This document shows, piece after piece, positions 25,010 through 34,079 of a DNA stretch of 64,000 nt. The position numbers were made by a program, and so were the translations under genes. The DNA lies in the NCBI RefSeq assembly GCF_019931275.1, contig NZ_JAIOTY010000001.1:868001-932000 (forward strand). The letters are read 5' to 3'. Source of the DNA: Nitratidesulfovibrio sp. SRB-5 (GTDB taxonomy: Bacteria; Desulfobacterota; Desulfovibrionia; Desulfovibrionales; Desulfovibrionaceae). Under the pieces are notes generated by a model. It ran no database searches and was not told where the DNA came from. It was given only the letters and a program-made list of their open reading frames with translations. Within the stretch, counting starts at the first letter, position 1; every line of letters begins with the position of its first letter.

Positions 25010-25981
25010 ATGAGCCAGACCAACATCCTGCTGGAATCGGGCACCAACGAGCTCGAAATCATCGAATTCTACATCGAGGAAACCCTGCCGGGGGGCGGGG
25101 TGTACCGTGGCTACTACGGCATGAACGTGGCCAAGGTGCTGGAGATCATTCGCCGTCCCACGGTCACCGGCGTGCCCAGCAAGCACCATCCGGCGGCGCT
25201 GGGCACCTTCAACCTGCGTGGCCGGGTCCTGCCCCTGGTGGACCTGGGCGGGTGGCTGGGCAAGCAAGTGGCGGCCAGTGACGCCCTGAAGGTCATCGTG
25301 TCCGAGTTCAGCGGCATGGTCACCGCGTTCCTGGTGTCCGGGGTCACGCGCATCCATCGCCTGAGCTGGAGCCAGGTGGAGGCCCCCGACATGCACATGC
25401 AGACCTACAGCGGCCAGTCGGTCATCGGGGTGGTGCGCTTCGAGGACCGCATCGTGTTCCTGCTGGACATGGAAAAGATAGTGGCGTCCATGAACCCCCG
25501 GGCGGACATCGGCGCGACGCTGGCGGCGGTGGAGCCGGTGGTGACGCAGGGCGAACAGTGGCACGTGCTCATCGCCGACGATTCCTCGGCCATCCGCAAC
25601 ATGATCGGCAGCACGCTGGAAAAGGCGGGCTTTCGCGTCACCCGCACCAGCAGCGGGCGCGAGGCGTGGGACGTGCTGGTCGACTGGCGCAAGCGTTCGG
25701 AAGAAGAGCGCAAGCATATTTACGACTACGTGGACCTGGTGGTGTCGGACATCGAGATGCCCGAGATGGACGGCCACAACCTGACCCGGCGCATCAAGGA
25801 AGACCAGGTGCTGCAAAAGCTGCCCGTGGTGCTGTTCTCTTCGCTGATCACCGACGCCCTGCGCCACAAGGGCGCCGCCGTGGGGGCCGACGACCAGATA
25901 TCCAAGCCCGACCTGCCCGGCCTTACCGAACGGGTGCGGGGCCTTATCGAGCGGTTCCGCCAGGAGGCCAGCGCGGCGTAG
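25010..25981 (+). CDS. cheV: Chemotaxis protein CheV (CheW-receiver fusion)
   Basis: A 323-residue coupling protein. Residues about 15-165 are a CheW-like SH3-type domain (VAKVLEIIRRPTVTGVPSKH; GTFNLRGRVLPLVDLGGWLG). Residues about 185-320 are a response-regulator receiver with the acidic pair in VLIADDSSAIRNM, phospho-acceptor Asp in LVVSDIEMPEMDG and the conserved Lys in QISKPDLPGL. It links chemoreceptors to CheA and can adapt by phosphorylation. GGGGGG lies just upstream of ATG 25010. It appears monocistronic. Confidence 0.95.
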   Translation: MSQTNILLESGTNELEIIEFYIEETLPGGGVYRGYYGMNVAKVLEIIRRPTVTGVPSKHHPAALGTFNLRGRVLPLVDLGGWLGKQVAASDALKVIVSEFSGMVTAFLVSGVTRIHRLSWSQVEAPDMHMQTYSGQSVIGVVRFEDRIVFLLDMEKIVASMNPRADIGATLAAVEPVVTQGEQWHVLIADDSSAIRNMIGSTLEKAGFRVTRTSSGREAWDVLVDWRKRSEEERKHIYDYVDLVVSDIEMPEMDGHNLTRRIKEDQVLQKLPVVLFSSLITDALRHKGAAVGADDQISKPDLPGLTERVRGLIERFRQEASAA

Positions 25982-26256
25982 GCCTCCTGCGTGTGCGAGG
26001 GCGGCGGACCCGGCCCCGAGCACCCCGTCGGACATGTCGTGCGCATCGACTAACGGCGTTCCCATCCTTTCGCGGGTGTGGTAGAGTGCTCCCCGTTTCA
26101 GGGGGTTATGCGCCGGATGTTCCGGCATGCACAGGCAGGCGATCCGACCGGAGCAGTTGGACCGCCCGACTCGTGCAGACCGTCCGAGCCGAGCAGGCCG
26201 TGTGGCTTGGCAGGCCGCACGGTTGTCGCCACGGCAGGGCAACAGGGGGAAACAGC

Positions 26257-26589
26257 ATGGAACGCAGGCGCCACGCACGCATTTTTCTGAAAGCCTACGG
26301 GTTGAACCAGTCCTGCCGGGTGCACATGGACGGCAGGGACCGCATTGCCCAGCTTATCGACATCAGCCCCGGCGGCTCGCGCATGCTGCTGGCCGACGGC
26401 AACGCCATGCCCGCACAGGGCGTGCGGGGCACCCTGCTGCGGGGAGAGAATTTCCAACTGGCCTACCTGAAGGACGTGGCCTACACGGTGGCCTGGGTCA
26501 GCGGCAGTGAATTCGGGGCCAGCTTCGACGTGGATCTGGATGCCTCGGTGTCGGGCTTGCAGGCGGACCTGGCCGATCTGGCGGGATAG
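26257..26589 (+). CDS. PilZ-domain protein (c-di-GMP receptor)
   Basis: A 110-residue single-domain PilZ protein. The c-di-GMP-binding RxxxR is in MERRRHARIFLKAY at the N-terminus, and the D-x-S-x-x-G motif is DISPGGSRMLL. GGGGGA precedes ATG 26257. Standing downstream of CheV, and with a GGDEF/EAL enzyme elsewhere in the window, it plausibly links c-di-GMP to motility or surface behaviour (inference). Confidence 0.88.
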   Translation: MERRRHARIFLKAYGLNQSCRVHMDGRDRIAQLIDISPGGSRMLLADGNAMPAQGVRGTLLRGENFQLAYLKDVAYTVAWVSGSEFGASFDVDLDASVSGLQADLADLAG

Positions 26590-26701
26590 TGGCGGGATAG
26601 TGGCCGGATGACGGCGGGACGGCGGCAGGCGGTATGCCTTCTCTGCTGCCCGGGCAGGGGCCGCGCAAGGGCCAGCGCAGGACCGGAACACCAACGCACG
26701 C

Positions 26702-26730
26702 AAAAAGGGCGGGGAGCATGCTCCCCGCCC
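26702..26730. terminator. Bidirectional terminator after metK
   Basis: A perfect 24-bp palindrome at 26707-26730 (GGGCGGGGAGCA and its complement) flanked by AAAAA and TCTTTTT, so it terminates on both strands. It lies 31 nt past the metK stop. Confidence 0.9.
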
Positions 26731-26760
26731 TGTCTTTTTCTGGCTGGTTTGCGTCGCGCG

Positions 26761-27930
26761 CTAGATCTTGGCGGCGGTGCGCAGGTCGGCCACGGCGTCG
26801 CACTGCTCCCAGGTGAACTCGGGCAGTTCGCGGCCGAAGTGGCCGTAGCAGGTGGTCTTGCCGTAGATGGGGCGGTTCAGGTCGAGGCGCTTGATGATGT
26901 GGTACGGGCGCAGGTCGAACACCTCGCGCACGGCGCGGGTCAGCACTTCGTCCGACAGTTCGCTGCTGCCCAGCGAGGAGACCAGCACCGAAACCGGCTC
27001 GGCCACGCCGATGCAGTAGGCGATCTGCACTTCGCACTTGGGCGCCAGGCCCGCCTTGACCACGTTCTTGGCGATGTAGCGGCCCATGTACGCGCCGGAA
27101 CGGTCCACCTTGGAGGCGTCCTTGCCGGAGAACGCGCCGCCGCCATGGTGGCCGGCGCCGCCGTAGGTGTCCTGGATGATCTTGCGGCCGGTCAGGCCGC
27201 AGTCGCCCATGGGGCCGCCGACGACGAAGCGCCCGGTGGTGTTGATGAAGATTTCGCAGCCGTCGGCCATCAGGCCTTCGGGCAGCGTCTTCTTGATCAC
27301 TTCCTCGATGATGCCTTCGCGGATGGTGTCGTTGGACACGTTGTCGGCATGCTGCGACGAGACCACCACGTTGTTGATGTGCACGGGTTTGCCGTCCACG
27401 TATTCGAACGAAACCTGGGTCTTGCCGTCGGGGCGCAGGAAGTCGAGGATGCCGTCCTTGCGCACCTGGGTCAGGCGCTGCGAAAGCTGGTGCGCCCAGT
27501 AGATGGGGGCGGGCATCAGGGTGGGGGTTTCATCGCAGGCAAAGCCGAACATCATGCCCTGGTCGCCCGCGCCCTGGTCTTCGGGGTTGCCGCGGTCCAC
27601 GCCCTGAGCGATGTCGCCCGACTGCTTGTCGATGGAGGAGATGACCGCGCAGGTCTTCCAGTCGAAGCCCATTTCCGAGCTGTTGTAGCCGATGTTGCGG
27701 ATGGTGGAGCGCACCACCTCGGGCAGGTCGGCAAAGCCCTTGGTGCGGATTTCGCCCGCGATGAAGGCCATGCCGGTGGTCACCAGCGTTTCGCAGGCCA
27801 CGCGGGACATGGGGTCCTGCGCCAGCAGCACGTCAAGCACGGCATCGGAAATCTGGTCGGCAACCTTGTCGGGGTGGCCTTCGGTGACGGATTCGGACGT
27901 GAAGAAGTAGCGGCCTTTTCCGGGAATCAT
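26761..27930 (-). CDS. metK: S-adenosylmethionine synthetase
   Basis: A 389-residue enzyme making SAM from methionine and ATP. It has [20 protein letters not shown] (His/Asp ATP-Mg site), [12 protein letters not shown] (methionine loop hexapeptide), [20 protein letters not shown] and [19 protein letters not shown] (phosphate loop). AGGAGG precedes ATG 27930. It is 139 bp downstream of panC on the same strand and ends in a strong terminator. Confidence 0.97.
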   Translation of the reverse strand: MIPGKGRYFFTSESVTEGHPDKVADQISDAVLDVLLAQDPMSRVACETLVTTGMAFIAGEIRTKGFADLPEVVRSTIRNIGYNSSEMGFDWKTCAVISSIDKQSGDIAQGVDRGNPEDQGAGDQGMMFGFACDETPTLMPAPIYWAHQLSQRLTQVRKDGILDFLRPDGKTQVSFEYVDGKPVHINNVVVSSQHADNVSNDTIREGIIEEVIKKTLPEGLMADGCEIFINTTGRFVVGGPMGDCGLTGRKIIQDTYGGAGHHGGGAFSGKDASKVDRSGAYMGRYIAKNVVKAGLAPKCEVQIAYCIGVAEPVSVLVSSLGSSELSDEVLTRAVREVFDLRPYHIIKRLDLNRPIYGKTTCYGHFGRELPEFTWEQCDAVADLRTAAKI

Positions 27931-28069
27931 GCGGTCCTCCTGATGATGCGCGCGTGGCCCCGGCTGTGGCCTGCGCCCCTTCGCCGGTGTGGGCGGTGTG
28001 GGCGGTGCGGGCTGCGGGCGCGTTTCTTTGCGTGGGTTGCGGTTGTCTGCCCCGGCGGACGTGGTGAGC

Positions 28070-28921
28070 CTATTCTCCGGCCAGCAGCATGTTGTCGATA
28101 AGCCGGGCCTTGCCCAGGCGGAAGGCCACCGCGCACAGGGCTGCGTCGGTGATGCGCGCGAGCGGCTCCAGCGTTTCCGGGTGGACGATGGAAATGTAGT
28201 CTTCCTGCGCCAGGGGCAGGCTTTCGCGCCAGTAGCGGCGCATGGCCTCGGCCACGGCGGCGGCATCGCGCTCGCCCCCCTGCACCAGCGCCCGGCCAAG
28301 GGCCAGGCCGTGGTGGATGTTGGGGGCCTGGGCGCGTTCTTCGGTCGAAAGGTAGATGTTGCGCGAGCTCATGGCCAGCCCGTCCTGCTCGCGCACGATG
28401 GGGCGGCCCACCACGTCCACGGGCACGTTCAGGTCGCGCGCCATGCGGCGGATGATGGCCAGCTGCTGCCAGTCCTTCTGGCCGAACACGGCGGTGCGCG
28501 GCATGGCCAGCTGGAACAGCTTCATGACCACGGTGCACACCCCCCGGAAATGGGTGGGGCGCGAAACGCCGCACAGCGTGCCCGCCAGAGAGGGCACCTC
28601 TATCCACGTGGCATGGCCCGCCGGAAACATGTCCGCGGGCTGCGGGGTGAACAGGATGTCCGCGCCGTTGGCCTCGGCCAGGGCGGCATCGCGTTCAAGG
28701 TCGCGCGGATAGGCGGCCAGGTCTTCGCCGGGGCCGAACTGCGTGGGGTTCACGAACAGGCTGACTACCACCTTGTCGCCCACCGAGCGGGCGTAGGACA
28801 TCAGGCTTTCGTGCCCGGAATGGTAGTAGCCCATGGTGGGCACCAGCACGGTGTGCTGGCCGTCGGCCCGCCAGCGCAGGCAGGTCTGTTGCAACGTGCG
28901 TGGGTCGGTGAGTATCTGCAT
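28070..28921 (-). CDS. panC: Pantothenate synthetase
   Basis: A 283-residue ATP-dependent ligase joining pantoate and beta-alanine. Motifs: [16 protein letters not shown] (HIGH-like; here HSGH), [37 protein letters not shown], and the KMSKS-like MSSRNIYLS. No Shine-Dalgarno is visible before ATG 28921 (GATAACTTGAT). panB lies 6.2 kb upstream on the same strand rather than adjacent. In the 315 bp between panC and the next gene I see only an AT-rich patch near 28925-28960 that may hold its promoter. Confidence 0.95.
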   Translation of the reverse strand: MQILTDPRTLQQTCLRWRADGQHTVLVPTMGYYHSGHESLMSYARSVGDKVVVSLFVNPTQFGPGEDLAAYPRDLERDAALAEANGADILFTPQPADMFPAGHATWIEVPSLAGTLCGVSRPTHFRGVCTVVMKLFQLAMPRTAVFGQKDWQQLAIIRRMARDLNVPVDVVGRPIVREQDGLAMSSRNIYLSTEERAQAPNIHHGLALGRALVQGGERDAAAVAEAMRRYWRESLPLAQEDYISIVHPETLEPLARITDAALCAVAFRLGKARLIDNMLLAGE

Positions 28922-29236
28922 ATCAAGTTATCCGAATATTGTTGTGTAGGCGGGTATACACGCAGCCCGCCATGATGTCCAGCGAAAACGGCGTCCGATA
29001 TGGGCGGCGCGAAGCGGGGCAGGGACAGGGGGCGCATCGGACGCCCGGCAGGTTTGTCCGCACGGCGTGCGAATCAGCAAATCGCATGCCGGAGGGGCGT
29101 GTGGTCCCCGGCTGGGCGACCGGGCCCCGCGCGCGTCCGCCATCACTTGACGGCGGCGGTGGCTGCGGGCAAGAGCAGGGTCGGGCCACCCGCACCCGGC
29201 AGTGTGGCCCGCAACGTCAAAGCCCACGGGAGCCGC

Positions 29237-30013
29237 ATGGTCGCGTCCAATTCCCACCACACGCCCGAAGCGCCGCACGGCACAGCGGAAGGTTCCGCCG
29301 CCGCGCGGGAGCCGTCGTCTTGCGCGTCGTTCCAGCCGTACCATCAGGGGCAACTGGACGTGTTCTGTGCGGTGTACGCGGTGGCCAACGCCCTGCGCTC
29401 CGTCCATCCGCTGGGCATGGGGCAGGCGCGGCGGCTGTTCAACGACGTGCTGCTGGACCTTTCCCGCGATGCGGACGCCTTTCGCACCGTGCTGTACAAC
29501 GCCACCGATCACGATGCGCTGGTGCGCGCGGTGCTGGAGTGCGCCCGCCGCGATGTGGTGCCGCTGCGCGTGGAGCGCCCCTTCGCGACCAGCCCAGCCC
29601 TTCGCGTGACGGGCCGGGTGGGGCCGGATGCGTCGGCGCCAGCCAGACGGGCCTACGGCCCGGATGCGTCATTGCCAGACAGGTGGGGCCACGGCCCGGA
29701 TGCATCTCCCCAGCCCACGCCCCGCGCGGTGTGGGAAACCCTTGTGGGCTGGCTTTGCGGCGGAACGGGGCGGGCAGCCGTGTTGCGCTTTCATCGCTAC
29801 CTGCCCTTCAAGGGCGACCCGGTGATCTCGCACTGGACGGCGGCGGGCATTCCGTTGGGCGACACGCTGTTCCTGCACGACTCCAGCCGCGAATCCAACG
29901 CCATTCACGTCATCGAGCGGGGCGGCTTCGTCACCGCGCCGGAGCACCTTTCCGACGACAGGCTGGTGCTGGTGGAGCCGCGCTGCCTGTACCTGATCGA
30001 CGTCTCCGTCTGA
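29237..30013 (+). CDS. Putative papain-like (C39-type) cysteine peptidase-fold protein
   Basis: A 258-residue protein not matched to a named family. YHQGQLDVFCAVYAVANAL resembles the Gln/Cys start of C39 or other papain-like peptidases, and ISHWTAAGIPLGDTLFLHDSS could supply the catalytic His and a following polar residue. Between them, about residues 125-158 contain three imperfect GPDAS-containing repeats (GRVGPDAS; AYGPDAS; GHGPDAS) encoded by direct DNA repeats. GGGAG lies 5 nt before ATG 29237. Function and activity are inferred from motif spacing only. Confidence 0.65.
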   Translation: MVASNSHHTPEAPHGTAEGSAAAREPSSCASFQPYHQGQLDVFCAVYAVANALRSVHPLGMGQARRLFNDVLLDLSRDADAFRTVLYNATDHDALVRAVLECARRDVVPLRVERPFATSPALRVTGRVGPDASAPARRAYGPDASLPDRWGHGPDASPQPTPRAVWETLVGWLCGGTGRAAVLRFHRYLPFKGDPVISHWTAAGIPLGDTLFLHDSSRESNAIHVIERGGFVTAPEHLSDDRLVLVEPRCLYLIDVSV

Positions 30014-30105
30014 CCGCAGTTTCCGGATAGCCCCTTTCTTCGCGGGCTTCGTCGGCCCTTGCCCGCAGTTCAGATGGAATGCGGCAAGAGCATGTTTTCC
30101 GTGGG

Positions 30106-30154
30106 GGGCTTGTTTCCGCGTCGTGGGGCAGGGACTGCCATGCGGAAACAGCCC
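30106..30154 (-). terminator. Hairpin after the secreted alpha/beta hydrolase
   Basis: GGGCTTGTTTCCGC pairs with GCGGAAACAGCCC (one bulge) around a 22-nt loop, starting 9 nt beyond the stop at 30163. No uridine tract, so it may be a terminator or a 3'-end stabiliser. Confidence 0.4.
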
Positions 30155-30162
30155 AGGGTTTG

Positions 30163-31245
30163 TCAATCCAGCCCTTTCTCTTTCAGCCACTGAGACAACA
30201 GGTCCGCCACCTTGACGTTGTTCAGGTCCGAAAAGGGGAAGTGGGTATTGCCGACCTGTCCGGCTTCGGGCAGGTGGAGCACGGTCGCATCGCCTCCATG
30301 TCGGTTCACGGTTTCCGCCCATTTCCTTGCCATGGCAAGGCAGGCCCGCCAGTAATCCTGGGCTGGAACGTCGCTGGGATCATTGGGGATGTTATCGCCG
30401 TAATAGATGATGATCGGCAGCCGCGTCAGCTTCTTGAAGTCTGACATGGGAACGCCGAGGGCGCTCAGGGTGGCGAACCTGTTTTCAATGGGCGCGGGTA
30501 CCTCTCCTTCGGGGAAGGTGAAGTTGCTGCCGGGCTCGTACGCCACGACAGCGCGTACATTCGGGCTTTTCATGGCCGCCATCCAACCCGGACCGCCACC
30601 CTGCGAATGGGTGACCAGGATGCCGTCGCCGATTTTCGCGAACAACGCGGACAGGGAGTCCGAAATTACCCCGGCATCGAACGGGCCGGTATTCGGCGTC
30701 ATTTGCCGGAAGTACTGATTCAGTGTGTCCTTGCCCCTGGGGAACTGGCTGCCGGGGAAATAGTCCGGCCATACGCCCACCCGGAACTGGGTGAACCACA
30801 TCTGTTCGTCCGGCGTGGGGGTTACCTTCTGCTCCACCATGCTGCGGCCCGCATTGCCGCGCCGCGGCTGGTCAACGAGGTAGGTACTGAAGCCCCGCCG
30901 CAGGAAGATGTTCTGGAACCCTTCACGCCCGTCCGGGGTGCTTTCCCAGGTTTTGGAGAACTGCCCGGCCCCGTGCAGGAATACCAGCGGGTATCTGCGC
31001 GCATTTACCGGCTTTTGGTAAAACACGTAGGCGTGGTCGCCGTGGAACGTCTGGCCTGCGGGATCGGCGGGCTTGCGCGGATCGAATGTGCCGGGATTCC
31101 GGGCAACCGTGCCGCCCACGGCAAAGCTGCCCTGTTCCTGAATCAGCAGCGGGGGCTGGGCCCCCTTTTCCGCCGCCATGGCGTCAGCCGTCGCAAAAAG
31201 TCCCACCGTGAGCAATAGTCCCGCAAGGAATGGTTTTCGCTTCAT
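30163..31245 (-). CDS. Exported alpha/beta hydrolase
   Basis: A 360-residue protein with a cleavable signal peptide (MKRKPFLAGLLLTVGLFATA..AMAA). The hydrolase core shows PLVFLHGAGQFSKTWE (oxyanion), VTHSQGGGPGW with Ser nucleophile in H-S-Q-G-G, and a late GDATVLHLPE/GNTHFPFSD segment likely carrying the catalytic His. It is related to periplasmic esterase-like proteins. It is the last gene of the AraC-CMD-hydrolase-cupin-hydrolase block. Substrate unknown. Confidence 0.85.
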   Translation of the reverse strand: MKRKPFLAGLLLTVGLFATADAMAAEKGAQPPLLIQEQGSFAVGGTVARNPGTFDPRKPADPAGQTFHGDHAYVFYQKPVNARRYPLVFLHGAGQFSKTWESTPDGREGFQNIFLRRGFSTYLVDQPRRGNAGRSMVEQKVTPTPDEQMWFTQFRVGVWPDYFPGSQFPRGKDTLNQYFRQMTPNTGPFDAGVISDSLSALFAKIGDGILVTHSQGGGPGWMAAMKSPNVRAVVAYEPGSNFTFPEGEVPAPIENRFATLSALGVPMSDFKKLTRLPIIIYYGDNIPNDPSDVPAQDYWRACLAMARKWAETVNRHGGDATVLHLPEAGQVGNTHFPFSDLNNVKVADLLSQWLKEKGLD

Positions 31246-31396
31246 GCAAGATACTCCTTACTTTTGATCCTTCCCCGGCTGTCTTTCCCGGAAACGGTAG
31301 GCATGGTCCATCCGGTTTTCCGCATCTGTGCCCGCGCTGGCGCCAAATCCATGCCCGCATGACGGCAGGGCCCAAATTCCGCTGCTGGTTCCGCCC

Positions 31397-31894
31397 TTAT
31401 CTGGTTCGATACTGTTCATCAGTTACCTGCTCCATCCATTCTACACTCTTGCCTTCCACATGTTCTCCTATGGCAAGATGCGTCATGGCGGCATCGGGGG
31501 CAGCGCCATGCCAGTGCTTGACGCCGGGAGGACAAATCACCACGTCCCCCTGCCGGATAACCTCGACGGGGCCGCCCCATTCCTGTGTCAGGCCCGTCCC
31601 GAACGTAACGATCAGGGTCTGGCCCAGCGGATGGGTATGCCAGTTCGTGCGCGCTCCCGGTTCAAAGGTGACATAAGAACCATAGGCACGGGCGGGAGCC
31701 TGAGCCTGGAAGACGGGATCGACGCGGACGTATCCCGTAAAATTCCCGCTCGGAGCCGTCGAGGAAGGGCGTGAGCCGCCGAGAATGACGACTTGCCCCA
31801 GGCCGTTCTGTTCTTCTGCATGGGCCCGTGCGGATAATGCGATTTCCGGAACCAGCAGGCACAGTGCAATCAGGGATATTGTGAGAACGTTCAT
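31397..31894 (-). CDS. Exported cupin-domain protein
   Basis: A 165-residue protein with a signal peptide ([26 protein letters not shown]) and one cupin barrel. Metal-ligand motifs are [16 protein letters not shown] (H-x-H) and [14 protein letters not shown]. It resembles small cupins that accompany carboxymuconolactone-decarboxylase-like proteins and hydrolases. GGAG lies 5 nt before ATG 31894. Coding sequence here is noticeably less GC-rich than the flanking housekeeping genes. Confidence 0.85.
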   Translation of the reverse strand: MNVLTISLIALCLLVPEIALSARAHAEEQNGLGQVVILGGSRPSSTAPSGNFTGYVRVDPVFQAQAPARAYGSYVTFEPGARTNWHTHPLGQTLIVTFGTGLTQEWGGPVEVIRQGDVVICPPGVKHWHGAAPDAAMTHLAIGEHVEGKSVEWMEQVTDEQYRTR

Positions 31895-32040
31895 GCAAAC
31901 TCCATGGTGGATTCCCTCCACTGCGTCTGCCAGGGCAGTGCCGCACCTGTACGCGGGAGCAGGTTTTCCCGCTGCGCAAACACGGTGCGCTCCTTGCGGC
32001 ATTCCGTGCGGCACTACCGTGCTGTGGTCAGTAGGTGCCG

Positions 32041-33096
32041 TTACAGGTTTCTGCCGTAGAATTCCTTGAGCTTGGTGACGGCAAGGGCGACATATTCCGG
32101 TACATGGTAGGTCTGGATATGCGTTGCCCCGGGAATCTTGAAGAGTTCCTTGTCCCTGGTTCCCACCGCTTTGCGGAATGCCTCTTCGGTCATGTACAGC
32201 GAGTCGGCTTTCTCGCCGGCCATCATCAGCAGCGGGGCATTGATCAGTTCGAGATGGTCGGTGGCGTCCCAACTCATCAGTTCCATGAGGCTGCCTGTCG
32301 TGTAGCGGAAGGTGGAATTGGGATGCCGGTGCGTCTGCCCGTAGTAGATCATGCCTTCCCGGTAGAGGTCGGTGGGAATCCTGCTGATGCTTTCGTCCGT
32401 CAGGGCGTCGAAATCAACGTTGCCGGAGTAGTCGATCTCGCCGGTGGATATTTCCTTGGCGCGTGCGTCAGAGGCCGCTTTCAGGCGGGACTGCACGGAA
32501 TCAAGCATCGTGTTCATGTAGCCGTTGCGCCGCACCTGGCCGGAGTTGAACATGCTCAGGGTTGCCACGGCCTTGAAGCGCTTGTCGGATTTTGCGGCAT
32601 GCAGCGTGTAGCCGCCTCCGCCGCATATGCCCAGTACGCCAAGGCGATTGGCGTCGACACCGGGATAGCTGCCGATGTAGTCGGCCATGCCGTGGATGTC
32701 TTCCGTGCGGTAATAGGGCTTGTCGATGTTTCTGGGCGTACCTTCGCTGGCCCCCTGATAGGATGCGTCCGCCGCGATGGTGACATAGCCGTTTTCCGCC
32801 AGTCGCTGGGCATAGAGGCCTGCCACCTGCTCCTTGACGCCCCCGTTGGGGTGGGCCACCACCACGGCGGGATACTTGCGGGCGGCATCATATCCGGCAG
32901 GCGTGTAGACGTTGGCCGCAATTTTTAGGCCGTTCAGCGTGTAGGTTACGGGGTGTATGTTGATCTTGTTCTTGGCGTTTTCCGTGATGGCCCCCCGGTA
33001 GATAAGGCCGAATGCATTACCCCCGGCAGCTTTTGCGGAATCGGCAAAAACCAGCGCAGAGAGCATGGCCAGGGTTGTCAGAAGTATTTCTTTCAT
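32041..33096 (-). CDS. Exported alpha/beta hydrolase with a Cys nucleophile elbow
   Basis: A 351-residue dienelactone-hydrolase-like protein with a signal peptide ([23 protein letters not shown]). The nucleophile elbow reads [16 protein letters not shown], so Cys replaces the usual Ser, as in dienelactone hydrolases. [18 protein letters not shown] precedes it, and the catalytic His is probably in [14 protein letters not shown]. It begins 21 bp after the carboxymuconolactone-decarboxylase-like gene in the same operon. Confidence 0.85.
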   Translation of the reverse strand: MKEILLTTLAMLSALVFADSAKAAGGNAFGLIYRGAITENAKNKINIHPVTYTLNGLKIAANVYTPAGYDAARKYPAVVVAHPNGGVKEQVAGLYAQRLAENGYVTIAADASYQGASEGTPRNIDKPYYRTEDIHGMADYIGSYPGVDANRLGVLGICGGGGYTLHAAKSDKRFKAVATLSMFNSGQVRRNGYMNTMLDSVQSRLKAASDARAKEISTGEIDYSGNVDFDALTDESISRIPTDLYREGMIYYGQTHRHPNSTFRYTTGSLMELMSWDATDHLELINAPLLMMAGEKADSLYMTEEAFRKAVGTRDKELFKIPGATHIQTYHVPEYVALAVTKLKEFYGRNL

Positions 33097-33117
33097 GGCT
33101 ACCTCGTTGTTGTGTTG

Positions 33118-33852
33118 CTATTTTGCTTGCTGCCTGCTTTGCACGACGGCATCCAGAAGTCTCTCTGACCTTTCGGCTTCATCCTTGCCGACCTCTGCAT
33201 CCAGTATGGATACGAACGCCCTCATCTGGGGTTCGGTTAGGCCGACATTCATGCAGACGTTCAGGTGGGAGCGCAGCTGGGGTTCGGCGGGAAGGCTGGC
33301 CAGGGCGGCCACGGTTGCCAGTTCCCTTTCTTGGAGGTCAAGCACGTCACGCCCGAATATGTCGCCGAAAAGGTGCTCCTTCAAAAACGTGTCGATGATG
33401 GGGGCGAACTCGTAGACAGGGCCTCTGACCGGTCTGCCGACAATCCTGGTCTGGACGGCCGTGCCGAGGTCACGAATGCTCGCACCGGCGGGCAAGGGGG
33501 TGGCGTCTTTGCCGATTTCGTCCCTGATGCCTCGCCCTTTCCGGTCTTCAAGGACGGCGAGGAAGGTGTCGAGACCGGTAAGGCTCCGAGGGAATCCCGC
33601 GTAGGCATACATCTGGACGATAACTTCCTTGATCTCGTTGATGGTCATGCCGTTTTCCAGGCCCTGAACGAGAGCGGACTTCAGTTTTGCGGTGTCCCCA
33701 TTTGCGGTAAAGGCTGCAATGGGAATGATGCTCTTTTGCTTGTTGCTCAAATGGTTGTCGTGGTTTTCGTTCTTGGCGTGAGATATTGCCGGGATTCCAA
33801 CTGATGCGATGAGGCATAGTGCCAATAGCGGCACGGAGTTTCTGCTTGGCAT
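33118..33852 (-). CDS. Exported carboxymuconolactone decarboxylase/AhpD-family protein
   Basis: A 244-residue protein with a signal peptide (LLALCLIASVGIPAISHAKN) and two CMD-like helical halves. The first contains INEIKEVIVQMYAYAGFPRSL, the second ELATVAALASLPAEPQLRSHL. The AhpD CxxC pair is absent, so a peroxidase-reductase role is unlikely; lactone decarboxylation or a binding role is possible. AAGGAT precedes ATG 33852; ATG/TTG codons further upstream would add a non-signal extension. Confidence 0.85.
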   Translation of the reverse strand: MPSRNSVPLLALCLIASVGIPAISHAKNENHDNHLSNKQKSIIPIAAFTANGDTAKLKSALVQGLENGMTINEIKEVIVQMYAYAGFPRSLTGLDTFLAVLEDRKGRGIRDEIGKDATPLPAGASIRDLGTAVQTRIVGRPVRGPVYEFAPIIDTFLKEHLFGDIFGRDVLDLQERELATVAALASLPAEPQLRSHLNVCMNVGLTEPQMRAFVSILDAEVGKDEAERSERLLDAVVQSRQQAK

Positions 33853-34001
33853 TGCAACATCCTTCAGCGCTACGGTATTTGTGTGGGCTGTTTTGGCTGA
33901 TAGCAAGATAAGAGGGCTCGTGTGTGGGCGCTATACACAATCCATGCAGATATTTGCCTGATTCGCTCGCGCTTCGCTGAGGAGCAGGCAGACGCAAAGA
34001 A

Positions 34002-34040
34002 GGGCGGGATGCACGTCAATGCATGCATCCCGCCCTGTTT
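34002..34040. terminator. Terminator between araC-type gene and CMD gene
   Basis: GGGCGGGATGC and GCATCCCGCCC form an 11-bp stem. TGTTTTTG follows on the plus strand and TTCTTT on the minus. It lies about 45 nt past the AraC stop, so the downstream enzymes probably use their own promoter in 33853-34000 (AT-rich, TATCTT and TATAG visible, no clear -35, as expected for an activator-dependent promoter). Confidence 0.75.
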
Positions 34041-34079
34041 TTGTGTTGTTTGTGAAGGATTGTGCCGAGTTGTCGCAGG

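Noticed and set aside
28922-28960. A leaderless-transcript or riboswitch call for panC
   Set aside because: The AT-rich stretch lacks a convincing -35/-10 pair and any known riboswitch core; only the missing Shine-Dalgarno is noted.
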